DNA of 46,176 nucleotides from Amanita rubescens (lineage: Eukaryota > Basidiomycota > Agaricomycetes > Agaricales > Amanitaceae). This document shows, piece after piece, positions 32,850 through 44,279 of this stretch. The DNA lies in the NCBI GenBank assembly GCA_015039365.1, contig WION01000417.1, forward strand, positions 1 to 46,176. Reading direction: 5' to 3'. The position numbers were made by a program, and so were the translations under genes. Below the pieces are notes generated by a model. That model was not told where the DNA came from, did not search any database, and saw only the letters and a program-made list of their open reading frames with translations. Each line of letters starts with the position of its first letter. The stretch's first letter is position 1.

Positions 32850-33663
32850 GACTCCGCGGAATGGTATGAAAATGAGCGTGAGGTAGGACAAGCTATTTCT
32901 GCAAGTCGATCCGAGATATATATCACGACTAAACTCAAACGGAATGGTGGACATCGGTGGACATCGCGAGTCAGACAATCGATAAAGAGATCGCTTAAAG
33001 AGTGCGGTCTCGGTTATATTGACTTGTACGTCATTCATGGGCCACTTGGCGGCCGCGAAGCCCGGAAGGAGAGCTGGCGAGCCATATGTGATGCCTAAAA
33101 GGAAGGTGTAATCAAGAGTATCGGCATAGGACTTGTGGGATGAATCACTTGCGAGAGCTTTTGCGATATCAATTGCCGTTCCCAGCTGTTCGCCAAGTAT
33201 GCCTTAACTGAGAGTTTTTCCTGATGAATGCTTGCCGCATTCAACGAATTGACTTGCATCCTTTCATAGCACACACAGAAATAGAGAAATTTTGCGGAGA
33301 ACATGATATTATCTTCGAGGTGTGTAGTGTAACATAAATCCGGATGTCAACGCTGAAAAATGAATAGGCTTGGGCATCTCTCGTCCGCGGGCTTCATATG
33401 CAGCATTCTTCCATTGGGGAACCCGCTGTCAAGTACAACAAAGAGGCTAGAGCCAGCTCAGGCCCTTTTTCGTTACTCGATGCAAAAGGTAAGTGAACTG
33501 AGAAGTCATTTTTGATGGCGGTTCAGCTTGGGTCAGGGATACATACCTATGCCTAAATCATCGAGGAAAGATCAAATTGCACGTAACATGAACGTTTTTC
33601 CCTAAGTGATGAAGAGATTTTGGAGCTAGATGGATTAGATGAAGGTGAAATCTCTTGTTGAAG
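32850..33663 (+). pseudogene. Aldo-keto reductase relic
   Basis: Collinear remains of an AKR: DSAEWYENEREVGQAI, EIYITTKLK, GLGYIDLYVIHGPLGGREARKESWRA, KEGVIKSIGIG, IIFE joined over an intron to AWASLVRGLHMQHSS, LEPAQALFRYSMQK, YIPMPKSSRKDQI and SDEEILELDGLDEG. Asp, Tyr, Lys and His of the AKR tetrad are recognisable. In-frame stops (e.g. DA*KEG near 33096, GLVG* near 33138) and frameshifts interrupt the frame several times, and the first exon was not found. It once encoded an NADPH-dependent oxidoreductase and cannot now yield one. Confidence 0.85.
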
Positions 33664-35132
33664 TCTACGGAGCACTATTAAGTCTCGATCTAGGGTTAGT
33701 AACAGGTTGAGATCGTCCCTGGGAAGGAACTTTGGATTATCCTTGTAGATTTGCGAGACATGAACCCAGAAAACCAATAAGCGCATCCAACAATGTCCGC
33801 TATCACATCCCGAACTACGTTGTGTAGCCGCGGTCTTCCGACGAGATCGTTTGTGCGATAGTTTGTTGACTCACTATGACGTGGGCGCTACTCATTCGAC
33901 CAAAACGCGCGGTAGTGATTGGCTCAAACCTGCAATCGAGATCGTTCTGATCAAGATTAATATATTGACCGACGTTAGTTCTTCCTTTTGTTAGAGTCCT
34001 TGGTCATTGATTTCCACTTCAGGCGGAAAATAATCTTTCGCCATCCTACTGGATGAGATTCCCAGCCCAATTATTGTCCACGCACGGAGACGAAATTCTT
34101 TGATGGGCAACACGTGTTTCATTAATGCAATTCGGATCATTACTTATTAGCAGGGACCGGATGCTCCAGACGCTGAAAGATGTGTTCTCACTGCACGACT
34201 CCGTGCGGGTCAATCTCTATGCGGTAAACGCCGTGGTATAGAAAATTCCTACGAAATCAGGCCACCCTGAATTTACTCGTACTTGTGCGCTGAAGCCACA
34301 GCAAGACATCCCATTCGTGTTCACCGTTAGCAAGTCTCCAATAATGAACTTTGTCAGATGACCTGATGTGTTATTTGGCCATTGTTCGTTCATTATCCCT
34401 GCCATCGTTCTGCGGATGCAGGTCGGTCGCCGTGAAACTCGTGGTGTTCCATACACGAGAAATTGGCTTGGCAGATCTCTTAAAGTACAATTCCTTTTGC
34501 TTTTTAATTGCAGGTTTATCACGTCGTGCGATACGGAATTTCATATGTGATACCAGCTCACCAAGCGCAACTCGTCGATGTGAGTGTCAAGTAAAATTTC
34601 TTAAACGACCTGCGGACTTTAAGCCTTCTCGTGCAACAAAGATACTGCGCGCACAACGACCGCAGTCATGAGTTGTTGCATTTTTCAATCAGTTCCCAGG
34701 TCATCTGTAGTAAGTGGCATCGTTGTGGACATCTTTCAAGTCATTGTCCAGGGCCATCGGTTATTGGACAACGTGCCTGATATCACCGTTCTTACGGAAA
34801 TACCATGTTTGCAGCTATTTTGATTTTGATGCAACTTCTAAAACTGTTCAGATGATTGCGTGTTTCCTGCTATACAGGATGGAGTAGTATTCGAAGACCG
34901 CCTCTCTGAAGTGTTGAAAGTGGGTATACTGTCGGGGGTCGTTCTTTTCCCCATGAACATTGTATCGCTGCCAGACCACGACGTGATTATTATACCCCTT
35001 CACGGCCTATAGGAAATCGAAGCACGGCGATCACACACATTTCATAACTGTTCCCAGCTTGCCGCTTGACTAACTCCGTCCTCCCTGGGTATATCTGTCG
35101 GCGCAAAGGGGCCTCATTGACCGTAAACCACA
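33664..35132. other. Unassigned stretch, possible gene remains
   Basis: No complete gene. Several intron-like signals and short protein-like pieces occur on the plus strand (GIVVDIFQVIVQGHRLLDN near 34710-34770; DGVVFEDRLSEVLKVGILSG near 34880-34940), but they share no frame and I recognise no family. Confidence 0.35.
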
Positions 35133-37418
35133 ATGTCGCCCCCCATCCCACTGGTATACATGCTGACTCTTGATCACTGGGAATCAATAGCGTTCCATAT
35201 GGTGGCGTCGGAGGGAGTGACAGGGCCGCCTGCGGGGCTTCTTTCGCTTCATCTCGTTTCCCACCACATACATTCAAAGGTGTGCGTTGGAAACAACGCA
35301 CGGCTTTATGCACGGCTTTTCCAGCTCAAGTTTGATTGCTCAGCGTCCCGGCGACGCCTTCCAGAGAGATGGACAACCGACCGTTGTCTTGCCAGAGAAT
35401 TGATGAAGAGATTTACGGCACTGCAACGTATCAGAGATCAAGTATACGAATTTGCAATTGATGACATGTGGACATGCTACTTGATGTTCGTCTGTTTTAT
35501 TTCTTAGCTTTTATCGGCGCTATACTGTAATATAGGATGCTGGAGAACGACGGAAAAAACCTACTTCATCTGTTGAATTGGGCACATCTAAAGCGATACG
35601 TCTACGAATTGATAAAGCTCCGCACACATGTTTTCCCCAGCGCAATCGAGGATGATGCAACTATCTATGCGCTCACCTTGTGGCTGACGTGGATGACCTC
35701 ATCACGGGGTACAGTTATCGTCCTCGAATATTATGATTGTGTTTTTGACATACTTTTTGATCCACAGAAACTTTCAAGACTGAGAATTCCGAGATATTAA
35801 GACAAATATCTCGTGTTCTACATCCTTTGTTAGCCACTGGTTATCTGGTCCGTACTACCGACCATATCTGACCTTGATCTATGGCGTCACTGATAACCTT
35901 TTCTAGTATCCATCGAGTTATGCGCCTGACACCTGCTTTTCTCTCCCTTTGTGCGGGCCAGTAGACTTTGGAAATCGACGTTGTTCTGGTCCAGATCCCC
36001 CCAGAGCACAGATCGTGCACTATTCGCACGCGCTGACGATTTCATATCCACTGACATCAACTGCTGCCACTTTGCTCTGGGCATTACAAATGGAAGCGCA
36101 TCAAGACGGACGACCGTTACCGGCGTCCGCGAACCCACTGCCTCCAAATAGAGAGGTAGCAAACGCGACTGGCAGAATAGGCCCGACAGTCCAGGATGTA
36201 TACGATTTCCATTACAGAGTTCGTGTGCAGGAATCATATTCCCTGCCATTGCTGAGCGCCTCGGAGCAAATCTCTGATCCCAGGGCTTCCTCGGAAGAAA
36301 GTCGGCGGTTTGATGAACACTGGTCCAGACTCGTCGCATGTCACGATTTATGCTTGGACGACGTGCCGCTGAGAGGAGCGGTCTACAAGCTAGGGTCTTT
36401 GTGCGGCCAGTGGTCTGGGAGATTTGCGGCAAGTTGAGATTCGGGTCTAACGTCCGAAATTGACTCTAGTTGTTCTAGCAACCACATTCAATGGATATGC
36501 ACATGAGTGTTGTCCTCGGCCGCAGTCCGCCGATCACCATTTCGCTATTTCAGAAACCTCTATATTGGACATTACGCGAGCATCATTGCTTGGGTCCAAA
36601 CGAACCGTTATCGGCAGGGATACACGAGTCAGGTGTTGATGACATTCTGAATGCGTGGTGCCCACGAGGATGCACTATTGAACAGGTTGAGGTTAGTGGT
36701 CACAGACAGGATCAGCGTACCCCGTTATAGCAGGGCTGACAGGGTTGGTTCCTGCGGTTAGGATGCAATCGTGATATTCGATTCCTTCACGGAACGGTCG
36801 GCTCGTTACGAAACTTTCATTCCCGGGGATTCGGCGCATTATTCATCATCAGCGTGTGTAAAGCAAGAGTGGATTTCTGGTGCTAATGAGGCTAACTTGA
36901 AGGAGATTCCCGGAGACCAGGAATGCTCAGCCTCAGACGCTATCGATTCATACATAGACGATGATGAGGTGTATGCCGATGACGTAGAGTATGTTATATC
37001 TCGCTTTTCTTGGTAATCGTTGACTTTACCGTGGCCAGGCACCTTTCCAGCGGCGTATCCGATATTATAGTGACCGGTGAAGTAGGTGGAACAATTCCTG
37101 ACTTGCTCATGTGCTGATACAGGTTCGAAGACTGGCTCACCTGGAGATGCATGGGGTCATTATCAAATTATCGGGAGAGTGCGGCCATGGGATGGCTTCG
37201 TTGTGTTGCTACAAATACCTGTGAGTCCGTAACCCAGTTGAATTTATTTCCTAACAAATATTTCGAAGGATCGCACAATGCCCCATCTTGGACAATGGAT
37301 CTTTAAAGGATATATACACGACCGAAACTTTGTCGGTCGATGGCGCGAAACTTCCACGGCTGTGGGGATGGTCGGCTTGGAGGGGAGTTTCGTTATGACA
37401 AGGAGGGAAGTGTCGTGA
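35133..37418 (+). CDS. Basidiomycete F-box-family protein, unknown target
   Basis: Nine exons (35133-35485, 35536-35708, 35768-35847, 35907-36428, 36479-36691, 36762-36988, 37039-37081, 37131-37220, 37269-37418) give 616 aa. The order of motifs follows a large mushroom-fungal family: TGPPAGLLSLHLVSHHIHSKV, RWTTDRCLARELMKRFTALQRIR, LMMLENDGKNLLHLLNWAHL, LTLWLTWMTSS, QKPLYWTLREHHCLGPNEPL, VDDILNAWCPRG, GVSDIIVTGE, WGHYQIIGRVRPWDGFVVLL and LGQWIFKGYIHDRNFVGRWRETSTAVGMVGLEGSF. The N-terminal region acts as an F-box-like part; the C-terminal domain is unstudied. Intron 4 has a GC donor (GCAAGT at 36429). An acidic stretch (SYIDDDEVYADDVE) precedes intron 6. Confidence 0.88.
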
Positions 37419-38459
37419 TTGACTCATTGCCGTTAAAGCGGCCAGGTTCAACGTTTGCTTACATTACCATGTGGTGTTTTGATCCTTGTCTGTTCTTGTC
37501 CGCTTTGTATAAAATCTATTTACCCTGTATGGACGCCTGTCCTGACAGAGCTGATGGCTTCGATCGATAGCAGGGCACGACCCGGGTCTTTGGTGTCCGT
37601 GCGATCTAGTCTTGGGGGTGTCAATGAACTAGCGCCATTGGCGCGATCAACGAGCCAGCCCGACCTCTCGTGCTCAATACATGGGCGTATGTACGTTGTT
37701 ATTCAGCTATTCAGGTGAAACAGTAATGCTATCACCTCACTCAGCCAGCGGGCAGCCAATTTGGTATTGATTATTCCAGTGAGGAGATCGGGAGAGTTAT
37801 GGTAGGGTGTTCCAACCACGTAAGGGCCAAGACAGTGGCACCACGCTGCAGTTACCCCTCGGAGCACTAGACAAGGCAGCTAGCACCGACGGGCTGTCCA
37901 TCTAGAATAGGAGAAGAGTAGATTTTACGGGGACATGCTCCGGTTCGGTTTGCTAAAATTGAGCACGGAAAATCATGTGGTAACTGGGCATAACAATACT
38001 GCATGTGAGGCAACGCGTTACTTGTACCGTGTGAGGAATCTAGAGTGGGCGGCGAGTTCGCCGTTGAATGGGATCTACCAAAGCCTTCAACTGGACCAAA
38101 CTAGGCCGACAAGAAGGGACACTTTACCCACAAGCGAAAAAGGAAGTTTACCCGAAGAGGGTAATCGCCCAGTTCGTAGAGAGAAGCAGTGGCGCTGTAC
38201 AATGTCAGCTAAACACGGCTTCTCTGTAACGTTAACTAGTTCATACCTCACAAAGGTTATTCGACCGGTCAACGCCAGTTTGCGACCACAACAGGTGGCA
38301 ACTTCACTTTCATTCATCGATTCGGATGCAGATTAATCCTGATTTATGCAGGAAATAGCGCCGTAGGCGAATCATAAAGGAAGGGGCCTCAGCTTCCCCG
38401 TAACTCACCATCCCACAACCTCTCAATTGTCCAACAACCTCAAACTTAGGCGTCCTGAG
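37419..38459. other. Long upstream region of the WOPR regulator gene
   Basis: About 1 kb without a supported gene. Open frames at 37558-37680 (MASIDSRARPGSLVSVRSS...) and 37935-38336 lack motifs and probably lie in promoter or leader sequence. Long promoters are usual for WOPR master regulators. Confidence 0.4.
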
Positions 38460-40249
38460 ATGACGAGCAACCCAGACGTACCACCATTCATCGGCTACGT
38501 TGAGACCACTATCAATGCTCTCCGCCTCATCCATGCTGCGCGGCAGGGAGTTATTCCCCGCATCACGCGGCGCCTCAACGACGCCGAGCGTAGAAGTATG
38601 ATCAAAAGCGGCGCCGTCTTTGTCTTCAGCGTCGAGGAAAGCGGCATCAAGCGCTGGACTGGTAAGTCTGTTGTATATTCCAGCATAAAAGCATAAAGGC
38701 TCACGTAGAGTATGCATTCCAGATGGGCTCCTTTGGTCGCCCTCGCGTATAGTCGGAAACTTTCTAGTAAGCTTGTTGTCGTCGTCGTTACAGCAGGACC
38801 TGACGGAAATTCATGTCAGGTTTATCGAGAAATCAACGAGCGCACAAGTAGTCGCGGAAGTCATCGGAAACCTTACCCCAATGACGAGGCCTCCCGGGCA
38901 TTGGTGAGAAGAAACTCTCCAGACTCTCTGTCAGGTGCCTACAAGGTACAGTTGGCTGGTGCCCACGGGGGAGGTGATCAAGGAACATTCAAACCTAATG
39001 GCCTTATCAAGAAGGTCAGCAAACTTGGGCGCTATGGGCGGCGTATAACTCACTGAATCCGCACAGACTATCACAGTTACAATCGAAGGTTCAGACCTGC
39101 ATTTGATTTCATATTATACCTCGGAAGACATACGTTCAGGGAAGCTGAAAGTGAGACCTTGTCGCCACATCACACTAGAGTTATTTCTCATGGTGGCACG
39201 AGCAGAGGCCAACGAGTAGACCAGACATAATGGCCCTCCCAATGCCCCCGCAGATCTTCCGTTTAACAAATTTCAGGGTCCCACCGAAAGTGGAAATTGG
39301 TCCCGATGGAAAACCACGATTGGTGTATGAACATATCTACTTTGATCGGGACGTTTTCGCTTAAAGCGCTTGTAGGTGCGAACCTGAGGATCTTGAGCCT
39401 ACTGAATGCAAGACTGAGGAGACGAACTATCACGTTTCGGATACGTCCCACTGGTCTGCAAATCAAATTGTGCAACCTTCCCCTGTAGAAAGTCAGTACG
39501 GAAACAATTCGTTGTATCCGGTCGCGCAGAACCAGCAGATGGTGTCGGGCTTGTACAGTCGCGTCAGCCACACCGATCGGTGGTCACTTCCAGCGGACAA
39601 TGGAATGAGATTGACAAATATGAGCCGTCATCACCACGATGCCTCCTGGCCGTCAAATACCAACGCTCACTCCATTCCGCGCCGGAGGGATAATGGCCCG
39701 TTGTCTCAGACATCTGAGTCATGGACATCGCTGCATTCCCAAACCAACCGGTGGCAAAGTGACGGTCATGAGCCAACGGCGAATAGTTTATACCTTGATC
39801 GCTCTCGCGTCCGTTCCAATAGCGCGTACGAAGCTTCTTCTGTGGTATCGCATAGGCGGGAAGGTGACATGATGGCACCAGGTCTGGGTAGTCGATATCT
39901 GAACAGCCACGTTGCGCCGGCCGCTAGTCATCGCGACGGCGCGCTACCTCGCCTAAGTTGGCTCCCACAAGAAAGCTCCGAAATGACCAGGGACGGTCGC
40001 CATCACTCCTCTTCATTTACTCCATCACCAACTATCCCATTCTCTCATAATTACCATACTGTCCAGAATTCGTACAGCTCGACGTACGACTCGACGGGGA
40101 CTCTCCTCAGCACCCCAACAATCCAATCAACTTCCCCTCAGTCAGATTTGCCGCCTTACGATACCTCTTACGCCTCGGGATCGGGGGCTATGTCAAGCCC
40201 CGAGGAGTATACCAAGCTCGAAGAATTCGGCGACTCTAAGTTGACTTAA
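38460..40249 (+). CDS. Gti1/Pac2 (WOPR-domain) transcription factor
   Basis: Six exons (38460-38661, 38723-38766, 38820-39014, 39067-39150, 39206-39322, 39389-40249) give 500 aa. The WOPR domain's first half reads FIGYVETTINALRLIHAARQGVIPRITRRLNDAERRSMIKSGAVFVFSVEESGIKRWTDG, followed by LLWSPSRIVGNFLVYREI. The second half is GTFKPNGLIKKTITVTIEGSDLHLISYY then TSEDIRSGKLKRP. A 300-aa Ser/Tyr/Pro/His-rich tail follows, a likely activation region. Relatives (Wor1, Gti1, Pac2, Ryp1) bind DNA and control morphological switching or secreted-effector programmes. The last acceptor (39388) was chosen because it alone keeps phase; a TAG at 39375 is a stronger-looking site but shifts the frame. An in-frame Met 11 codons upstream is possible. 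Confidence 0.92.
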
Positions 40250-40922
40250 ATGTCCACAACCGCGTTCGCATTCTTGAAACACATTCCGCTTGGCTTCTCA
40301 AAAATTTCCTTTGTGTATCCTTCATACCTATGGTAATTACTTGGTCCTTTTTGTAATTGTACCCTAAGAATATAGGACATATATATGTATTGCTTTATCA
40401 ACGCACGTACCAGAATAGATGACATGGAATGGAAAGCCCCCGGCGTCGAACGAATACATAATCGGCCTTTGGAACTGTCAACCTCATGCCACCGTCAAGT
40501 TCCCCGCGCATCTCGGGTTCTTCATTGTTCGGAACGGCCTTCTGACCAGCGGCTACAGCAGCACAAACTCCTGACTTTTCCCAGGAGGTTAAACCGAAGA
40601 CGCAAGACCCTGCATCCCAGGTGTTCTAGTACCCTTGCGCCTATGGGCAGCTCGGCTCAATTTAATCCCAATAAGACAATTCGAAGAAGAAGAATCCTCC
40701 AAGGGGCGGTTCTCAGTTCTATACAACTTTCCAAAGGATCGAAGCTTCTCAACGGGGTCAAAACCATCTTGGCGAGCATACCAACCGTGTTGTCATAACT
40801 ATTCCCTCTTTTCATCCTAGGGTACAAGACAAGGTTCAAACGCAGTTCCAACCCTTAATAGTTTATCGAGGCGATTACCTGGTGCTCTACGGTATCAGGG
40901 AAAAACATAACCGCTATGTTCC
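40250..40922. other. 3' region between convergent WOPR and TFB2 genes
   Basis: The left part is the WOPR 3' UTR. A 137-codon plus-strand open frame (40385-40798) and overlapping frames (e.g. EYIIGLWNCQPHATVKFPAHL near 40450) are somewhat protein-like, but I could not connect them or name a family. Confidence 0.35.
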
Positions 40923-42967
40923 CTATGAACCATTCGCATTGGTTCGTCTTTCAATGAAGCCCTTTATATTCGCATGCCCTTCCAAGCTGCCGAAAAAGGA
41001 GCGTTTTACCGGATTTTCCCAGAGCACGACTGCAAGTTCTTTTGCATACTTAAGAACGTACTCGTAGTCTGCCTGAGAGGCAAATGCCGTGTATAAGTAT
41101 CCTTCAAAAATACGTCAATGATCACGTTCAATGTTATCGGATACAACGGTGGAGACGTGCCTTCGTCTGACCTCAAACGGTTCTTCTCAAGCTCCCACAG
41201 ACGAATTTGATCCTGCACGGTAACCGGGATCAAAGGGTTCTGAATTCCGCATTAGTCACTCGTACCACATGTTGGCGGAAATTATAGAGCCTACGTTTTT
41301 CCTCATCTGTGGATGAGCATGTGTGACCAGGTAACTAATTATCTGCCGATTGACAAGCAGTGTCAGCCTTATTCAGGAGACCAAGTGACAAGAATGCAAC
41401 CTGGTCTGCGGTTATACCATTCATAAGCGCCTTCTTGACGCTATCGCGAGTAATGGATCCAACCACGAGGTTAGCGAATCTGTACTTTAAAGATACGAAG
41501 AGGTTAAGGACGGCCGTTTGAAGTGGGTTGTCTTGTAACCACTAAGAGGCATGCACAGATAGCTAATCAAAAAACGCTGCCTACCGGTGTAAGCGTAGAG
41601 GCGGTAATTAGTTTCAAGAACTATGAACCCCTCTTGAGGACCCGAGCTAGTGCCAGCAGACGTGGGAAGAGGTGGCGAAGAAGAGGTCAATGTGGTCGCA
41701 AGGCGTGTGGGGCTGAACCGCCGCGCTGAAGGCTGTCATACATGGTCAGAAGCGCGTGCAGTCTGTCCGTAGTGCGATTACCTTCCTTTGCCATATGAGT
41801 CCGTAATCTCGAAGGTCCTCAAGCATGGCTTTCTGGGTATCGCTAAGGTTTTCGGTGGCATACTCCTGAACCGAACATTAACAACCTGGGCGTTACGCGG
41901 CTAGATATGCGTACTCTCCCGAGTTCCATGGTCGATAACATGAACAAGAATCCAAGTACTTCAACGAGATCCATCTGCCTTTCCTGTTTCCGGAGCAATT
42001 GCCTCAGACTGGACTAGATTCGGTTATGAAAGATGTGATGGTACGCACCTCGGCCATGTGGAGATATTGGAGTAATAGATCCCATAATTGTGCGTGCGGT
42101 GTATGTAGTAAGAATTGGAAACCAGCGGATGTAATTTCGAGGGTAGCTCCACTGGCAAGATGATCAGATGCACTCCAAACTCAACAATGCGCGATCTATA
42201 CTCACTGAAAGTTCGACATCAGACCACTGCGTTGAAGAAGGTACAAGACCCCTTGCGAGGGTTTCGTCGGCGCCTGACCGGAGCCAGAAGAGACCATATA
42301 GTGTAAAATCGTCTACGGAGTCCCGTGTATGCGCGTTGATTGGAAGCAATCTACACTAACCTCCCATCGCTCAAGAGCGTAACTATCCAAAGCTTCGGTG
42401 GTCTGAGGTAATCGCTTTTCGTCCTTTTCAACAGGAACGCCAAAGCTGCCGCTTGTGCCACTATAGCAAATTTTAGAAAAGGGCTTCGCCCGCCACAGAA
42501 TAGGCATTACCCGCCAGTCAAGGCCTGCCGAAAACTGGATTTGAAGGTTGGATTCAATGCTAATCTCACGCCAGCGAGAGGCAAGATATGCAATCGAGAC
42601 AAGGTATTCAGGGCATCGTCGTACAGCCTACACATTTTCAGAGACACATGACGCCCAACTTTGAAAGAGCGATGTACTTTCGATGTTCACGAATCACCCA
42701 GGCGGCCATAGTCGTCGCATTTATTGCAGACTCCAGCCACAACAAGTTCATGATCATTTGCTTTTCCAATGACCTTAGTAGCCTACATACAAGTGTTAGA
42801 CAGGTGACTTTCGATGCTCAAGTAAATCTCAACCGGAATATGGAAAGACATGATGAAGGGCGTTGGTAGAGTCGGGTCAGAGTGTTCTGAGACTGTGACT
42901 GTAGAAATGGTAAAAGGGTGTGATATTCTTCGCTTTGAGTGTTGCCTGTGTTCTGTTGAGACATCAT
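40923..42967 (-). CDS. TFB2: TFIIH subunit Tfb2/p52
   Basis: Thirteen exons (42834-42967, 42678-42782, 42511-42627, 42361-42460, 42206-42312, 42049-42151, 41915-41983, 41782-41865, 41585-41725, 41401-41531, 41295-41342, 41161-41239, 40923-41101), about 465 aa. Signatures run in order: [191 protein letters not shown]. Tfb2 anchors and stimulates the XPB/Ssl2 ATPase in transcription initiation and nucleotide-excision repair. Between exons 8 and 9 the frame is one base short with canonical splice sites (see findings). Intron 12 has a GC donor (GCACGT). It is divergent from NAS6. Confidence 0.92.
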
Positions 42968-43036
42968 TGTAACGTTTCTGTTGCAGTCGGGTTAGGGTTG
43001 TCGACAAATTCGGTGCACGTGAGATGTCGTCACTAG
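42968..43036. promoter_or_regulatory. 69-bp bidirectional promoter, TFB2 / NAS6
   Basis: Only 69 bp lie between the two ATGs, so both leaders must be very short or each gene's core promoter must lie inside the other's transcribed region. It contains CACGTG (43016-43021), a bHLH-type site. Confidence 0.7.
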
Positions 43037-44279
43037 ATGTCTTCTCTATCTGTCCACTCAGCTGCCCAGAACAGTAAGCATTACCTTTTCGTCTTGGTTA
43101 TTTTACTGAGAGACGATTAGACCAGTTATATCTCCTACGTACACTTGTAAATGAAGATCCCAAATGCATGAATGCGGTAGACGTGGTAAATTGGCTTCGA
43201 AAATCACTCCCCCAATCTTTGAGTTTACGATGAATTTAGGATGGTCGTACTCCACTCCATTGGGCGGCATCGTCCGGTTCCGTCGAAATAACACGCTTCC
43301 TCATCGATCAGCACGCTGAGGTCAATACACCAGATAACAATGGCTGGACCCCGCTGCACATCGCAGGTACGAAACTAACGTTATCTCATCATTAGTCTTT
43401 CAATTTCTCACGCGCTGCGAATAGCAAGTGCTGGACGTGAAGACGTGGTCCGAGAATTAGTCGGAGCAGGGGCGGACGTTAATGGGTAATTGATGTTTAT
43501 GCCCCCTAAAAGCACGGCGCATTCAAGTTCTATCTATAGGAAGAACGACAAAGGACTTACGCCACTGTAAGTTTTCATTCACTGCTAAGTTCTGACAGAT
43601 GCCCAGCAATTCCGTCCAAGGCACTATGCCGCCTCTAAATCGCACATTGACGTACGCCAGCTGCATCGTATGGCATCATCCGACTTTCTGATGGCTGTTC
43701 TAGATTGGAAAATTGCTGATAGCTAGGGGCGCCGACGTACGTATAACTGTCCTAATCAACAAGACCGAGGAGTTCTCACCTCGTAGATAGATTAATGCTA
43801 GAGATAGAGCCAATCAACATCCATTGTAGGCTCACCCCAATTCTCTTCGCTTCTCTGAATTGGATTCTGATGATGACGATTCAAGACATCGGGCTGGGAC
43901 GACCGGTTCAGTCGGGTTTATTAGTCTCTTGCTAGATTCGTCTACGCCCACAAATAAGCTTCGTCTTAACACGGGTGACCGCGTTGGCATGTTGCTTTCT
44001 GTATTTTAGATTTTCGGCAACTGACTTGCCTGTTGACAGGCAACACGCCTCTTCATCTAGCGATGGAGTCAGGGCACGCAGAAGCGGCGGTTGTCCTTAT
44101 AAACGCTGGCGCTGATCGATCTCGAGTACGTCCGAGTCATCCGAAAAACATGGAATTGGCCATACTTACCTGTGCAGACGAACCAAGAAGGTGAGGCGCC
44201 CGAAGAAGTTCCCGGCGTCGGCGGTATTGAACAAAGGCGCGCCCGGCAACATGTGATAGACACATGCGGGAAGCCCTGA
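43037..44279 (+). CDS. NAS6: Gankyrin / Nas6 proteasome assembly chaperone
   Basis: Eleven short exons (43037-43073, 43121-43185, 43240-43366, 43425-43485, 43540-43566, 43621-43651, 43704-43736, 43791-43825, 43886-43986, 44040-44125, 44178-44279) give 234 aa, the length of Nas6/PSMD10. The ankyrin repeats are DGRTPLHWAASSGSVEITRFLI, NGWTPLHIAASAGREDVVRELV, KGLTPLHYAASKSHIDIGKLLI, NQHPLHRAGTTGSVGFISLLL and VGNTPLHLAMESGHAEAAVVLI. The end GEAPEEVPGVGG..RRARQHVID matches the conserved gankyrin tail. It binds Rpt3 of the 19S base during proteasome assembly. Intron 9 has a GC donor (GCATGT at 43987). Exons of 27, 31, 33 and 35 nt make it exceptionally fragmented. Confidence 0.93.

Noticed and set aside
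35887..36432. 181-codon minus-strand open frame
   Set aside because: Antisense to exon 4 of the F-box-family gene, which has conserved motifs on both sides in phase.
40385..40798. 137-codon frame between WOPR and TFB2 as a gene
   Set aside because: Composition is Arg/Ser/Leu-heavy without motif, and it lies in the shared 3' region of two convergent genes; protein-like pieces occur in other frames, so at most it is a relic.
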